DNA of 64,000 nucleotides, taken from the NCBI RefSeq assembly GCF_004798865.1, contig NW_025336348.1:2447527-2511526 (forward strand). The letters run 5' to 3'. The notes under the pieces are model-generated. The model saw only the letters and a list, made by a program, of their open reading frames with translations. It ran no database searches and was not told where the DNA came from. The DNA is from Varanus komodoensis. Taxonomy: Eukaryota > Chordata > Lepidosauria > Squamata > Varanidae. Position numbers and translations under genes: made by a program. Position 1 is the stretch's first letter. Every line of letters begins with the position of its first letter. This document shows, one piece after another, positions 12,219 to 24,922 of this stretch.

Positions 12219-12345
12219 GAGACCAGAACTGCATGCTTCGGCAACCTTGGTGAAGCTAAGCATCTCTGGGCCTGGTCAGTGCCTGGATGGGTGACCACCA
12301 AGAAACCCTCTCCATGCCACCTTGACTTCTATAGGAGAGGAATGG
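12219..12345 (+). mobile_element. 5S-rRNA-derived SINE fragment
   Basis: Contains GAAGCTAAGCATCTCTGGGC, CTGGTCAGTGCCTGGATGGG and TGACCACCAAGAAACC. This matches the internal promoter region of vertebrate 5S rRNA (GAAGCTAAGCAGGGTCGGGC and CTTGGATGGGAGACC). The start of the 5S sequence is degraded, and the 3' part departs from 5S, as in the squamate 5S-derived SINEs. It is not a functional 5S gene. Confidence 0.8.
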
Positions 12346-12741
12346 TGGACTGTGAACATAATAAATCAGGAGGTGCTTATGATGCAATGAAGGGCTTCCA
12401 GGCCAACCAGGCTGCCCACCTCACTGCAGTTCCCTACCACCCCCGCCAGCAGTCAGAGAAACGACGCTTCTGAAAAGTGGCATTTGTTGAATAGGACCGA
12501 AGCTAGTATACATGCATGAATGGGCCTAGCCCAATGCTGGTTGTAGGAAAAGACGAGCTCATCATGTGCCACTGAGAAGAACAAGCAGGAAGAATCAGAC
12601 CACCAGCCTGCCATGCAGACTGACATGGTGCACTCAGGAAGCCAATATGAACAGGATTCTTAGGGCCAATGAAAGGGGGACTTTAATAGACCCACAATCA
12701 GGTCATTTCTTTGGTTAGGAGTGGCTGAATCGCTACGGCTG

Positions 12742-13130
12742 TTATTATATTTATTTGATTTCTACACCATCCAATAGCCAAAGAACGCTGGGTGGTTTAC
12801 CAAAAATATACATCTTAATCGAAAATAATGAAACATAAAACTCTACCATACAAAAAGTTAAAAATAGGACACAATCCTACGCTTATTTAGGCAGGGGAAA
12901 AAGTCTGCAACTCCCAATATTCGCTTAGGATTCCGTTTTAAAGATATTTACAATAAAATACTGGACCTGACAAAATTGCCCCATCATATGCATGGGAATA
13001 AGAGAAGGTCTTCCCTTGACAATGAAAAGACTGCAGCAGACCTCAGTGGGGAGGATATTCCAGAATCGGGGACCACCACTGAGAAGGCCCTGAGAGGATG
13101 CGCTCAGAGGAGGGCTTCTACGTTGATGGC
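12742..13130 (-). mobile_element. L2/L3-like LINE 3' region
   Basis: The left end is the reverse-complement tail block (TTTGATTTCTACACCATCCA, ATAGCCAAAGAACGC). The right part (about 13048-13105) is GAGGATATTCCAGAATCGGG, then CACTGAGAAGGCCCT, the decayed coding block found near the end of the RT frame (AFSAVAPSLWNALP region) on the minus strand. Confidence 0.7.
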
Positions 13131-13479
13131 AGGTAAGTACATGGGACTGGGGGAGAGCAACCCTTTCTCCTGTGCCTTTACCCCAGGGGTGGGGGGGAAA
13201 TGAATTCAGTTCACATTTTAATTCAAGCTGACCTAATTCTGCACTTTCCAGCTAGCACAAGACCCAAAGCCCACTTAACAATGCACACCTTTCCAAAATG
13301 TTGCAATGGTGTTTTCCAATTAGAAATGTGTACAACAATGCATATGTATCAGAGAAAATAATATTCCAATTCTAGGTGCTTCCCCTCCCCCACACACACA
13401 GACTTTGTCATGGGGAGCGAGCAACAGGCACCACACAAAACCTATACTCCTTCCGGAGCCAGGTAGGGTACCTTTTTTA

Positions 13480-13735
13480 TCCAACCATCGTTTTAATAAT
13501 CAAGGGTTTTAGATGTTTTAAGATTTTTTTTTTGTCTTCCTTTTTTTCCTTTCCTCACAGTCGCATTTTCTATTCTTTTCCTTCCTTTTCTTTTTAGTTT
13601 ATGATGTTACGTTTTATATTGTTTTAATAATTGTGGTTTTATTATTGTATTATTCTAATTTTATATTATGTAAGCCGTCCTGAGTGCTTGTCGGAAGGAT
13701 GGGATACAAAAGTTTGTAATTAATTAATTAATTAA
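13480..13735 (+). mobile_element. L3/CR1-like LINE 3' end with AATT tail
   Basis: A T-rich 3' UTR leads into GTAAGCCGTCCTGAGTGC, CGGAAGGATGGGATACAAA and then an (AATT)n tail at about 13716-13735. This is the 'gccctgag...gggcgggatacaaat' terminal block of L3-type elements. Confidence 0.65.
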
Positions 13736-16304
13736 GGTAGCAAACTGGAGGTGGAAATTAAACCAGGGAAAGAGCACTAAGCAAAAGGATAATGCATACA
13801 TACTTTTAAAGGCCTCTCCTCTGGAGCTGAGGCTTTAATCCTGCTCAGCAGCTGAGGGGAAGGAAGGCTCTGAGCAATCGCTTTTTCCCTACAGCACAGA
13901 GCATGACCTGATGAAACCAAGGCTGAGTCTTCATGTCCTAAAGCGAATGCCACTTCCACAACAGAACCTGCCTTGGGACTCCGAACTCAGGAAAATGTCA
14001 CTTCTTCTACATTGCAGCTTGGGGCATTCTTGCAACTAAAACGGTGCATGGACAGCAGTACCATAATTTTTCTAGATGTGGTTCTAAAGCTATGAATTCA
14101 CAAATGTTTTCTCTAAAGCCATGCTTTTTTAATCCTCTTTTTTGCACCCATAAGCGGTCCACCTATAGATGCCTCCACTAAAAATCTCATCTACTGCTGT
14201 ACAGCATCTCCAGCCATTTGGCCCCTTTAAGGACTCCAGAACTTGCCCCAAAAAGCCATCCTTACTGCCTTGAACGAGTTGAATTCTCTTGCTACCGGGG
14301 TAGCTAGCAAGTATCACACAAATGACAATCTCCTCAGAACTGCCATGGATTGCTACAGAATTTTGGAGAAAACTTGTTTTCTTGCAGGATTCTTCCCTTC
14401 TCCCTAAACACACACTTTCAATTATAAAGATGCCACAAATCTGTAATTTGGAAGCAAGTCTTGCAATTCTGGTTCTCAATGCTGTAATTTTCAGCAGCCC
14501 TCAAAACAGCCATGGTGCAACTTGCAGGAAGCAAGGTGAGGTTCAGGGCACTCCAGGCAGAGAGAAAGAGAGATCCAGTTCACAGCATTTATCTTGGGAG
14601 TCTTGGCTGCAGTCCTCTCCGCGCTGCACCAGGGTGCCAGCACTATTCTTGCCGAAGGACTTCCCACATCTCCACAAGTGGTTTATACCACATCAAAGTA
14701 AAAAAATAATAGACGGATACTAAGGACTTAGTTACACATGCTGCCGAATGAGGTGGCTAAATCCCTGAAGGAGGAATGGATGAGTCTGCCAAACTCAATT
14801 TTGCTTAATTTCAGACTTTTCCTATTCACTCTATCCCGCTTCTGCACCCATTTGCAATTTTATTTTTAAGAGTCGTTACAAAAATGTGCATGTATTTTTC
14901 ATGTGCATTATTCAAAATATACAATTTTTGTATACACTTCTCAAAATATACACACCTCTAGACACACATTTCTAAATATACACGTTTTTGCAAGCAATCT
15001 TTCCTTTAAGATAGTTTTGTGCACACTTTTCCATAATGTCTTCTCCTTGACATTTGCATATTTTTACACACTTTTGATTAATCAACTTACTTTCTGTACC
15101 CTCTTTTCTGTGGTGAATTTATTTCTGCATGCATTTTTATTTCCAAACTGTATGACAGAATTCTGGACAGTGTGAACATCTATCACTTAACTGGATTCTG
15201 GTTTGTTGTAAGTACAGGAAATGAGAATATATTAAGTTTGCATTACAGTTTAAACTAACAAATTTCTTTCACATCTCTATACTGAATTCTTAGAAAATAC
15301 CCTCATAGAAAACGGACTTGCAGAAACCACCCTCAGACACAACTTTGTCCCTTCTTAATACCCGTAGACCTCTCATGAACTGGCTGCTAACCCATGATAG
15401 TGCAGTCTTATAACTCTTTCTCCCAATTCTGCAAAAAGATTTGATCAATCTACCAGTGGCAGAGATTAAATATCTTCCTATTTTACACCTCTTTCCTGTA
15501 AAGCACCGATTGTCCCTCCTGTGCATACAGAAGCATTAAACCAATTACCCAATGCCAACTTCTGCTTGGAGGTTTTCTCTCAGCCTGTCAATCAATACCA
15601 CCTAACTAAACAGAGTAAAGGCAGATTGGTTTTATTATGTTTTGACTTCAACTGCACATCTGAAGGGTCTCATACCCTTTGCATGTAAGCTTTAGAACCT
15701 GTCTTTATAATTGCTCCATCTAGACCATGGAAAAGCAAGTTTCGTTTCTTTATTGCAGGTGACTTGATTTCTCTCTGACCCCTTTCCTCTATGTTTATCC
15801 ATGTCTGGAATCTGGCTACCTGCTTTAAACACCAATAAAGTGCAAGACTGCTGGGGTTTGCTCTTCATATTGGACTACAAGGATTGGTAAACAGGACAAC
15901 TGGACTGGGTGCTGCCTGGCAGTACATAGGAATGCTTGCTGAGAGTTGGTTCCTGCTATTCCAGTTAAATTGTCCCAAGCCTGGAATGAGGTTCACTGGG
16001 GTGGGTTGTGGCAGAATTAAACTGCATGGCAAGCAGTGTGCCTTCCAACTGCATGATTGGGTGCCATAACTACAGGGTCCGTCACATGAAAAAAGGTTTC
16101 CTGAGCATTAAAAAAAAGCAGCTATCAGTAAGTACCACTTTTCCTGCAGGATGATGGTTCCCTGCCTACATTTTCTTCATTATGCAATACTCAAGCACAG
16201 ACCTCTCTGTTTTATAGAGTGAAGATTCTGTATTCAAACCCAGAGATGTGAAGAAATAAGCTATAAAGGGCAGGGGGTAATTACTTGTTTTTGTTTTTTT
16301 TTTA
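13736..16304. other. Intron 1 sequence, partly degenerate AT-rich repeat
   Basis: From about 14870 to 15260 there are scattered near-repeats of words such as AAAATATACAC and ACACATTTCTAAAT, suggesting an ancient degraded repeat. Nothing coding was recognised in the rest. Confidence 0.4.
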
Positions 16305-16544
16305 AGCCATGTGTAATGTAGTGGTTAAGAGCATGGGACTGGGACTCAGACAATCTGGGTTCGAGGCCCCGCTCAGCCATGGAGCCAACTGGGTGACTTT
16401 GGGCCAGTCACAGACTCTCAGCCCAACCTACCTCACAGGATTGTTGTTGTGGGGATGAGATGGAGGAGGCGATGCAAGCTGCCTTGAGCCCTTTGTAGGA
16501 AAAAGGCAGGATATAAATTGGAAAATAAAATAAAATAAATAAAA
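16305..16544 (+). mobile_element. Sauria SINE, full-length-like copy
   Basis: The tRNA-like head (GTGTAATGTAGTGGTTAAGAG, then GGGTTCGAGGCCC as B box) is followed by TGGGTGACTTTGGGCCAGTC, CTACCTCACAGGATTGTTG, GGAGGCGATGCAAGCTGCC and an AATAAAATAAATAAA tail. Its B box is closer to the tRNA consensus than that of the copy at 7144. Confidence 0.88.
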
Positions 16545-17689
16545 CAAATTGGGGGAGCAAATCATTTTTTTCTGATTTTTTCCTGGTTTTTCCTTTAGTT
16601 GCTCAAGCTGCTGGAAATGCTGTTTTAAAGTTTGCATTGCAAATGCGGCTTTATTGCATTTGGAATCCCCTCCCCACCCCAGCCCACCATTTTATTGCAC
16701 TGAATCCACTGTTGTTCATTGCTGGAGAAGTTCAGTGATTGGACTGTACAGCATTTCACCATAAACATGGTGCTGCAGAACCCACACTGCTTCAACATCT
16801 TTGACAGGTGAGCACCATAACCAAAACAGATCAATGCACCTACTTTGTTGGACTGCACAACCACAACTGACAGGGCTACAGGACAATTGCTAGTTCATCT
16901 TTTATTAGCAAGCAGTCGATGGTGAGAAGGGAAATGTTCAGATGTGGGGGAACTTGGCCTTTTCCACTGTGGTTTTTATTGAGCAAAGCAGTATGACCCC
17001 AGGGAATCAATACACTATCCTTCAGAAGAAGTCTGTTTTGAAGGCTGTTGGATAAGAGGCTGGAGATCTGCTCATTCTAGCCCACCCCTACCAAGTCTGA
17101 GGCTAAAACTTTCCTGACAAATTATAATGATTTGTCTTCAGGGGACAGGAATAGCCATCATCCACCAGAAGCAGAGCACAAGAAGCAGCTAATACCTTAA
17201 AAGAAACATCTGGGTTTTTTCTTTTGTTTCCCCCCCTTATTTTTGGAGAGGGCTGTTTATTTTAAAATACAAATGTGCACACATGCACACTCCACATGGG
17301 GAGACACAGAACTTAAACGTGTAGGCAAGCCAAACATGGGCATAAACAGAATGAAGTTTGTGTAAACAAGGTATTTTCGTTTGGAACATTTTGTTGTGAA
17401 AGGGCATGGGGGCTTGTAAGCAGACCCATCTCAAACTATTTCTGACTTCATCCAAAAGGTTTGTATTTTCACAGGCTTCACATTGGCCAGGCAAAGTTTT
17501 TGAAAAAAGGAAAACTTAAATTATATCTAGGGCTATGTTGGCCGAAATGCAAGGCCAACCAGGAGGAATCCAACATTTGACTCTTGGGAAATCCCATCAT
17601 ATCTTCCCTTCTAAAAAAAATCAACCCCAAGTCATAATGCTATTGCACTGTAAGCCTATGCAGGCTGAGAAAGAAAACGGGTTGTTCCA
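16545..17689. other. Intron 1 sequence without recognised element
   Basis: No repeat or exon recognised. Confidence 0.45.
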
Positions 17690-17777
17690 TATCGTGAGTG
17701 GAGCCAGATGGAGCCAGGGGTCAGACTAGATGGCCCGGGAGACCCCTTCTGACTCACTCCGTTTCTATGTTTCTATA
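17690..17777 (+). mobile_element. CR1 LINE 3' end
   Basis: Begins abruptly near CGTGAGTGGAGCCAG, then GGTCAGACTAGATGGCCC, GGGAGACCCCTTCTGACTC and the terminal GTTTCTATGTTTCTAT. Very short CR1 remnant, nearly identical to the end of the 5185 copy. Confidence 0.88.
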
Positions 17778-19682
17778 TCCCAACAGGCCTCATGCTAATA
17801 TTTTACAGAAATCTGTAATCATACAAAATATATGTACCTGTCTGTCTGTTCATGACATTGTATCAGTACTGTGAAGCCTAGATGCCTGAAATTTGGCATG
17901 CATGCTAAAGAGACTCCTCAGGTGAGCACCTCAGGATTATTTCTTTTAAAGATGCATTTATTTTAATGTATTTAAATGGTGGTTGAACACTGCAGTAGCA
18001 TCTTCACCCATTACGGGAAGACTTCTCTAATCAGCAACTGCAGTCCTACGGCTTGAAGCTATGGGAGATTAGCTGGCCAAGACACCGCAGTATGTCTGGC
18101 CCTTTCCCTCTCCTGTAGGAATGCCCACTCCAGGGGAAGGACATCAACAGGGCCACCCATTATGGGCTGATACAGGTACAACATGGCTGGATTGTGCCCA
18201 GGGTGTCGGTAAAGATGCTGGGCAAATGCAACATAGCTATCAATGACAGTTGCATAATTCCACTTGGCAGCTTCACGGTACCAAACTAATGGTTATTCCA
18301 ACCCACACAACACCCAGTCCATTTACACGTGCCAAATGTTAAAGCAGAGAAAGGCAATACATTACGGCGTGAACACATATCCTATATACACGATATTCAG
18401 GTCACTCTTCTTTCTGATGGGAAAGGTAAATATAGGGATATGGGATTCTCTCTTTCTCTCTCCGATTCTGAATCTCTGCAGAGTCGGGGATATGCTTGTG
18501 ATTCTGCTAGATGTTTCACCTAGCACTTTATTCCGAGATGCGGCTCCACTTCTTTGGGAATGTTCTCTTCCCTGCTTCCAACTTTCTTCAGTTAAGACTA
18601 AATAAATCAGACGGGATTTTGACATCTCGGGGGAAATGATCACATTTCAGCAAAAGCAACCAGCTTATTTACAAGAGGACGGTCAACCAATTATGTAGGC
18701 TTCTAGCAAGTCAAGAAGAAGGAATAGGCGATCACAAAGATGAAGCAGCAGAAGAAGAGGAGGAAGCAGAAGTCTGTTAAACATATATACAGCATTTACA
18801 TACTATAAACTCTACACAGAGCACTGTTTTTCAGGATACTCTGAAGAAATGGACAGAGAGCTGACTAGTGGTACATGGAAATGAAGTAAACAGTCTAGGG
18901 GTTTTTTTTAAAGTGTGAGAGAAATGTTGCAAACCTAACAAATGAAAGCTTACCACTAGTTAGAAAAACCGTATCGATAATAAACTTTGTTGACTCAAAA
19001 GTACACAGAACAATTCCTATCATGTTGACACAGCGGGTGGGAAACCACAGGTCCCTGCCACAATTAGGCCTTCCTTCTGCAGTTCCCCAGTTATCATTCC
19101 ACCTTTCCCAACCCCCAGTGTTTGGTGTCTCCCCACTTTTTGCTTGTAAGAGCTTTGGACTCTTAAGGGCCTTACACATACACACTCAAGGGCCATCCAC
19201 AATATGGTCATTCCGAAGCTCTCGTTCACGATACGTTCAATCTCCTTTGGATCTTCTTCTTAAGAAGAATGGATAGCAAGGCCATTCACCTTGAAAAGTG
19301 GCTAGCTAGGACTGTCAGCTGGAAGGCAAAGTTCGATCCAAGAGTTGTCTCAAAAGACAGTCACCATGCAAGTCAAAGTCAAAGCTGGACTTGACTAATC
19401 TGCCACAGTGCTTTTTTCCGTTGTTTCTTGGAAGCCGATCAGCAGTTCCTCAATGAGAAAAGTCAAGTTTCACTGATAGATGACCAGTGGTCATTACCCT
19501 GAGGTTGTCTCTAGGCATAGATATTCCAGGTCATTCATATGCAAAGCCATGGGATAAAAGGCAACTCTGTGACCCAGAAAGGGTTGCTGCTTGGGCATCG
19601 TCAAAAAGGAAGAAATGCACCACCTAAACAGAGGGCATCTGAGGACAGGCATTTGTGAAAAATGTGCATGCTATAAAGGTGA
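17778..19682. other. Intron 1 sequence without recognised element
   Basis: No family recognised. The 113-codon plus frame at 18264-18605 has no domain signature. A GAAGAAG-rich patch lies at about 18710-18775. Confidence 0.45.
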
Positions 19683-20019
19683 AGGTGCCCCCCTGACGTG
19701 AAGTCCAGGCCTGCCTGACTCCAGGGGGCGGTGCTCACCTCCGTTTCCTGGCCGAGGGAGCCAGCGCTTGTCCGCAGACAGTCTCCCTGGTCATGTGGCC
19801 GGCATGACTGGACACCGAAGTGCACGGAACGCTGTTACCTGCCCACCGAAGTGGCACCTTTTCATCTGCTTGCATTTGCAGGCTTTCCAACTGCAAGGCT
19901 GGCAGGAGCTGGGACGGAGCAACGGGAACTCACCCCGTTGTGCAGATTCAAACCGGCGACCTTTCGATCGACCAGCCCAGCAGCACAGCGGTTTAAACCA
20001 CTGCGCCACCTGCAGTCCC
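19683..20019 (-). mobile_element. Second tRNA-headed squamate SINE
   Basis: The minus strand begins near 20019 with GGTGGCGCAGTGGTTTAAAC (A-box region) and GAAAGGTCGCCGGTTTGAATC (B box GGTTTGAATC). It continues with GGTGAGTTCCCGTTGCTCCG, the CTCCTGCCAGCCTTGC block and GTCATGCCGGCCACATGACC. The head and body differ from the Sauria SINE, so it is a separate family. About 335 bases and seemingly near full length. Confidence 0.8.
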
Positions 20020-20397
20020 CATGCATGCTATACAGAGATGTAAATTTTGAAAAAAAAAAATGTAGAATATAAGAACCTAAGAGAAACCATGCTGGATCAC
20101 ATCAAAGGTCCATCAAGCTCAGCTCTCCATACACATGGCAGCAAACCAGCAACTCACAAGATCCCTCAAGCGGGATATGTGCAAGACCTCCTCCTGCCCA
20201 AGCTCCTCAACAACTTCTAATTTAAAATAACAGTTTTATACGTATTAAGCAAGAGTGTGATCCTGTAATCTGTGTATCTTCCCAGTTTGCTGACCAAGAA
20301 CTGTGGATGGACAACTTCAAGGCTGATGCTTGTCTTTCTCAGTGTTCTTCTGCTTTAAACTAGACTAGGACCGGACAGCCCTTCAAACAGAGCAGGG

Positions 20398-20510
20398 ATA
20401 GACAATCTGTGATCCCTCCAGATGTTCTGGCCTACACCTCCCATAACCCCTAACCATGCTGGCCACGAGCCTTAGGGCTGGTCGAAGTTATACACAAAAG
20501 ATCTGGAAGG
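20398..20510. mobile_element. Palindromic MITE fragment (ctCCAGATGTT type)
   Basis: CCCTCCAGATGTTCTGGCC, then CACCTCCCATAACCCCTAAC, then CATGCTGGCC, followed by an imperfect inverse arm (AGATCTGGAAGGCC). Same family as 503-630. Confidence 0.5.
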
Positions 20511-21027
20511 CCAGAAATGGCTCACTTCCGAAATACGCTATGCCTTCAAAAACAGCACTGGCACTTTCCCCTGCAGAGCCGGACACATGGGCACCCCAAG
20601 CACAGCTGACCTCTTCCCTGCACGTGATGCATGTCCTGAGTTCTCACCAGGGCTCCATGAGCTTCATTCCAGAAGTCTGTAGAAAGGTTGCCAAACAGCT
20701 GAGAGTATCTAGACCTGGTCCGATATTTCATTTATTTTTTCCCAGTGACTGAGATGGAGGACACTTTTACAAGGCCAGATGGTCCAGCAGGGGCAACTTG
20801 ACCTATGCCAAGCAACCATGATGGTCTTAATACTGTTCCACTGCACTTAATTATACTTTTGCCCCAAAACTTAACCTGTTCAAGGGGCCTTTACTAGCAA
20901 CCTGGCCTAAGCCCTGTGATTTTCATAATTTGAAATTAAATGACAAGAAATGCCTATGCTTTAGCTCATGGAAAAACAGCAAAAACTGTTTTTGCAATTT
21001 TCAAGAGATCTACAAAAAGCAAAAAAG

Positions 21028-21950
21028 AGTTTATTTATTTAGAAAATTTCTATGCCACCCCATCCGTCAAAGCCTCAGGGCAGCTCACAAATATATCAAT
21101 TAAAATATTATACAATAAAAATATAAAACAAGTTATCAATATAAAATAAGTCGCCCTGGCCGAAGAATAAAATAAATAAATAGTACTAACAGTTAAAATG
21201 ACATTTAAACAAAAAGGTCTTTGCCTGGCGCCGAAAAACAAAAAATGATGGCGCCAGGCGGACCTCTCTGGGGAGTGCATTCCATAGACTGGGTGCCACT
21301 GCAGAGAAAGCCCTCCTCCGACTACCTACCCGCCTAATTTCCTTCACGGAGGGTTCCCGGAGAAGGGCCTCTCCTGCAGATTTCAAGGGGCGGGCGGGCA
21401 TATATGGACGTAAGCGCTCCTTCAGGTAGCCAGGACCCAAGCCGTTTAGGGCTTTATAGGTCATCACCAACACCTTGAATTGGGCCCGGACGTCAATGGG
21501 AAGCCAGTGAAGCTGACGGAGGACTGGAGTCATGTGAACATAACGCCCAGTCCCCATCAGCAGCCCGGCAGCTCTATTTTGAACCAATTGAAGTATCCGG
21601 ACAGTCTTCAAGGGCAGCCCCACGTAGAGCGTGTCACAGAAGTCAAGGCAGGAAGTCACCAACACGTGTGTCACTGTTGCTAGGCAGTCGTACTCCAGGT
21701 AGGGGCGCAGCTGATGGATCAGCCGAAGCTGAAAGAAAGCGCTCCTCGCCACCGCTGTCACCTGAGCTTCCAGGGACAGCTCTGGGTCGAGGAGCACTCC
21801 CAAGCTGCGGACCTTGTCCCTAAGAGGGAGTGCAACCCCATTCAGGACTAGGTCAAATCCACCCTCTCCGAAGCCTGATCCGCCAACCAACAGGGCCTCC
21901 GTCTTGTCTGGATTGAGGTTCAGTTTATTGGCCCTCATCCAGCCCATTAC
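21028..21950 (-). mobile_element. L2/L3-like LINE, 5'-truncated, with long open frame
   Basis: The minus strand carries an uninterrupted 253-codon frame (21947-21186) covering the C-terminal part of reverse transcriptase. It starts in the KLNLNPDKTEALLVG block, then VRSLGVLLDPELSL, LDFCDTLYVGLPLK, LRQLHWLPIDVR, YKALNGLGPGYLKERL and WNALPREVRLAPS. A 3' UTR follows and ends GGGGTGGCATAGAAATTTTC with a TAAATAAA tail at 21028. The catalytic FADD block lies upstream of the truncation, so this copy cannot move by itself. It is in the same orientation as PDE3A. The open frame suggests it is one of the youngest insertions here. Confidence 0.88.
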
Positions 21951-24734
21951 CTATGTTGAAACAGCTGCTGCAGTACCAAAGGAGCCTCCAATGTATTCCG
22001 CAGTTGTATGGGTCTTCCTTAGAGGACCAGGAGGAACATATTTTGATTAGGCAGAAAGTCTGCAAACTGCACGCACAGACAGCAGCTTTTGGTAGCCTTA
22101 CTTCATTACATATAATCCTAGACAGCCAAGCCTCTGGGGAAAGTAGAGCATCGTTATCAATATAGTCCAGGTTAGGCATCCTACTTTTCTTTGTGTATCA
22201 CATTGTGCAATTGATTAACAAACATTTAAGGCTGAGAACCCTTTTCTCAGGATTTCCCTACAGACATGAGCTTGCAAATGCCACAAGTTGAAGATGGGTT
22301 GAAAGTCATTTCCACCGCTTTACATTAAATTATTTGAGAAGGGGTGGGTGAAGGAGGGAACAGAACTATTCTTTGTATTGGCATGGTCAGGGCAGGCACA
22401 AAATGTAAGACCTACCCAGAAAGGAAACTTCAAGAACAAGCACAGCAGACAAATTCATGTAAGTGGTCTGATTAACACCCTAAACATTTGTGGGTCACTG
22501 ACCCCAACACGCTCACGCAGAAAATCTCAACACACATTTCAACAGAGGGTCAGTGTTCTCGTTGTTTATTCAAGGGACACAACAATCCCCAGCAAACAGT
22601 GTGTTTCTTTCAACTTTCTGTGTGTGCATGTGTGTTTCACTTTACACACTGTTTAAAATCAGCTGAAAGCCTCCACTGTATTCGAACTTCTTTCCCTCCA
22701 GTACGTTAAAAAAAGATCCTGTTTCACACGTTTTTGTACACAATTTTGACCACTGCAAACTTCCAACTTTCACATATTAAGAGTTTTCTTTTAATGACAC
22801 TTTAACTGATACAGCCAGCAACCTGGGAAGATGCGTTTGGAGACTGTGCATGGCTTTCTTAGGTATCGAAATGGGTTATTTTAAATAATCTTATTTTTCC
22901 AAGTTGCAAGGGAAATAAACTTATTCACAAGTTACAGGAGTTAATAATTATATATTTTACAGTGAATTAAGTAAGCCAGTAGAGCCTTCTAATATTTAAT
23001 GGTGGAGGCGATGCCCTGTGATTACCAATTCTGTTCTGTCACACGCATTGCTGCAACAGTGGGCATTTTGTCCTGAGAAATGCCAGACGCCCATAATATT
23101 AACCACTTTGCCAAAGCAGTTGTATCTAGTGGTGTTTTAAATTTTAAGATCAGGGTGTGGGAAAATAGCCAAGAGAAGCAAGACAGAGTTCCTCAGAACC
23201 CCGTCTCCTCAAAAAAACCCTTTCACACAATCTTTTAGTCCGGACACCCAGTTATCACTAAGCATAACAGACACAGCAGCATAGTTTCCTCTGCTCAGTC
23301 CAGTCCATATTTCCTTTCTTAGGTATCTTTCCTCATGTCAGATTTTTCAGCTACAAACAGCTTAGGACAGGGACCTTACCAATCCTCTTATACCTTGCAA
23401 AGCAGCAGGCCAAAGGTAATTCATAAATACTGAAGAGGGATTTCAAGGAGAAAAGCGAAACAGTCAGCGGAAGCAGCCAAATATCAGCATTCAATAATCT
23501 CATTTACACACATCCCAAAAAAGCAAAATCAAAAGCTGCAACACAACATCCAGTTTTAGAGATGTTGTTGGAAGCCCAGTGAAGAGTGACAGAACTGAGA
23601 AGGAAAAAATCAACTTGGTTTTCAAGGAACAAGAGAAGTAAGGGAGGGGGGCAGAACTCGAAGTCTTGAAAATAAATTGACAAGTTGTAGTTGTGCTGAT
23701 TAGGAGACAGATGCAGACAATTCTACACACGCTTGTTCTACATGCACTCAGCAGTAATTATGTCTGAGGCAGAATGCAAAAGATCTAGTTAACGAAGTTG
23801 GAAACAGGTCCTGGTAATACAACATAGGTTTCATTACCCTAAAAGGAGCGCATTACCAAATATACTGCAAAGGACACAACTGAAAAGAATTAAATGTGAA
23901 CCTGGAAAAATGTCTCATAGCGGCTGCTACACATGACAACCAGCAACATAAAATTCATAACCATTCTCTCACTGTCATATTCTAGGATCTAAAAGCAGCA
24001 GGCAATCAGCCCTACAAAAAAACAAAAATGTTATCATTTAGGTAAGGTTTGCTAACATATAGCACACGAACTGCACTGAAAACAAAACCAAGCAACCCAT
24101 TCCAGCCAAAAGCATCCCTGCCCAATTGCTTGGAAGAGATTTTTCTTCACCGTGGAGGAGCAGCTCATGGCCACAAGCTTAGAGATATGTTGCTCGCTTC
24201 AGCAGCCTTGCAGGTGAGTGCATCAGGTAAGCCACGAATTGAGGAAAGCAGCTCACACAGCCCAGAAAGGAGTGAACAAAGTCAGCTTAAGAAGCAACTA
24301 TCCAGGATGGTCTGTGGTTCAGTGGGACAGCCTGTGTTTGAACTGCACAGACCACAGTTCAACTGGATTAATTCAATTTCTAATAAAGGAACTGAAATAC
24401 AGCACGCATTTCTAGGCAAGGCTGACAACACAAATTTTGCCTCTATATAACCACCCAGGACGCATCAAAGAACACAGACTTGATTTCCGGTTCAGCAACT
24501 GGGGCAACAGAGGCATAAGAGGAAAAAAGAAGTCCAACAAATGGTTTTATAGAAGCAACACTCAAATGACAAATTTTATTATAGGATTCCACATCTGCAG
24601 AACAACCTCCTCCCTGAGGCCCACCTGGCACCAAATTTTCACCACCAGCTTACGAAAGTCTTTTATGCTGACAGCAAACGCAACTCCCCAGGGACTTGGG
24701 AGGACTACAATCTTAAATTATTTGATTTTTCTTT
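21951..24734. other. Intron 1 sequence without recognised element
   Basis: AT-rich with no family recognised. A 133-codon plus frame at 24049-24450 has no domain signature. Confidence 0.45.
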
Positions 24735-24922
24735 TTGCAGGTCAATGTTAGTGTATTTTTTAGCTATTTTAAATGTATCTGATACTTTGTTTCTATGTTA
24801 TTTGTAGTTTACTGTGTTGTTTTTATGTATTGATGTACAGCACCCAGAGAACTTTGGCTATGGGGCAGTACTGAAGTGCAATGAAATGGAAAAAAAGAAA
24901 TGAAATGAAATGAAATCGAAGC
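24735..24922 (+). mobile_element. L2/L3-like LINE 3' end with GAAAT tail
   Basis: T-rich 3' UTR, then CAGCACCCAGAGAACTTTGG, CTATGGGGCAGTACTG and a (GAAAT)n tail. Same end as 42770-42838. Confidence 0.75.

Noticed and set aside
12219-12345. A functional 5S rRNA gene
   Set aside because: The first 40 or so bases of 5S are not recognisable, and the 3' part does not match.
18264-18605. A 113-codon plus-strand frame in intron 1
   Set aside because: No domain signature and overlapped by other open frames on both strands.
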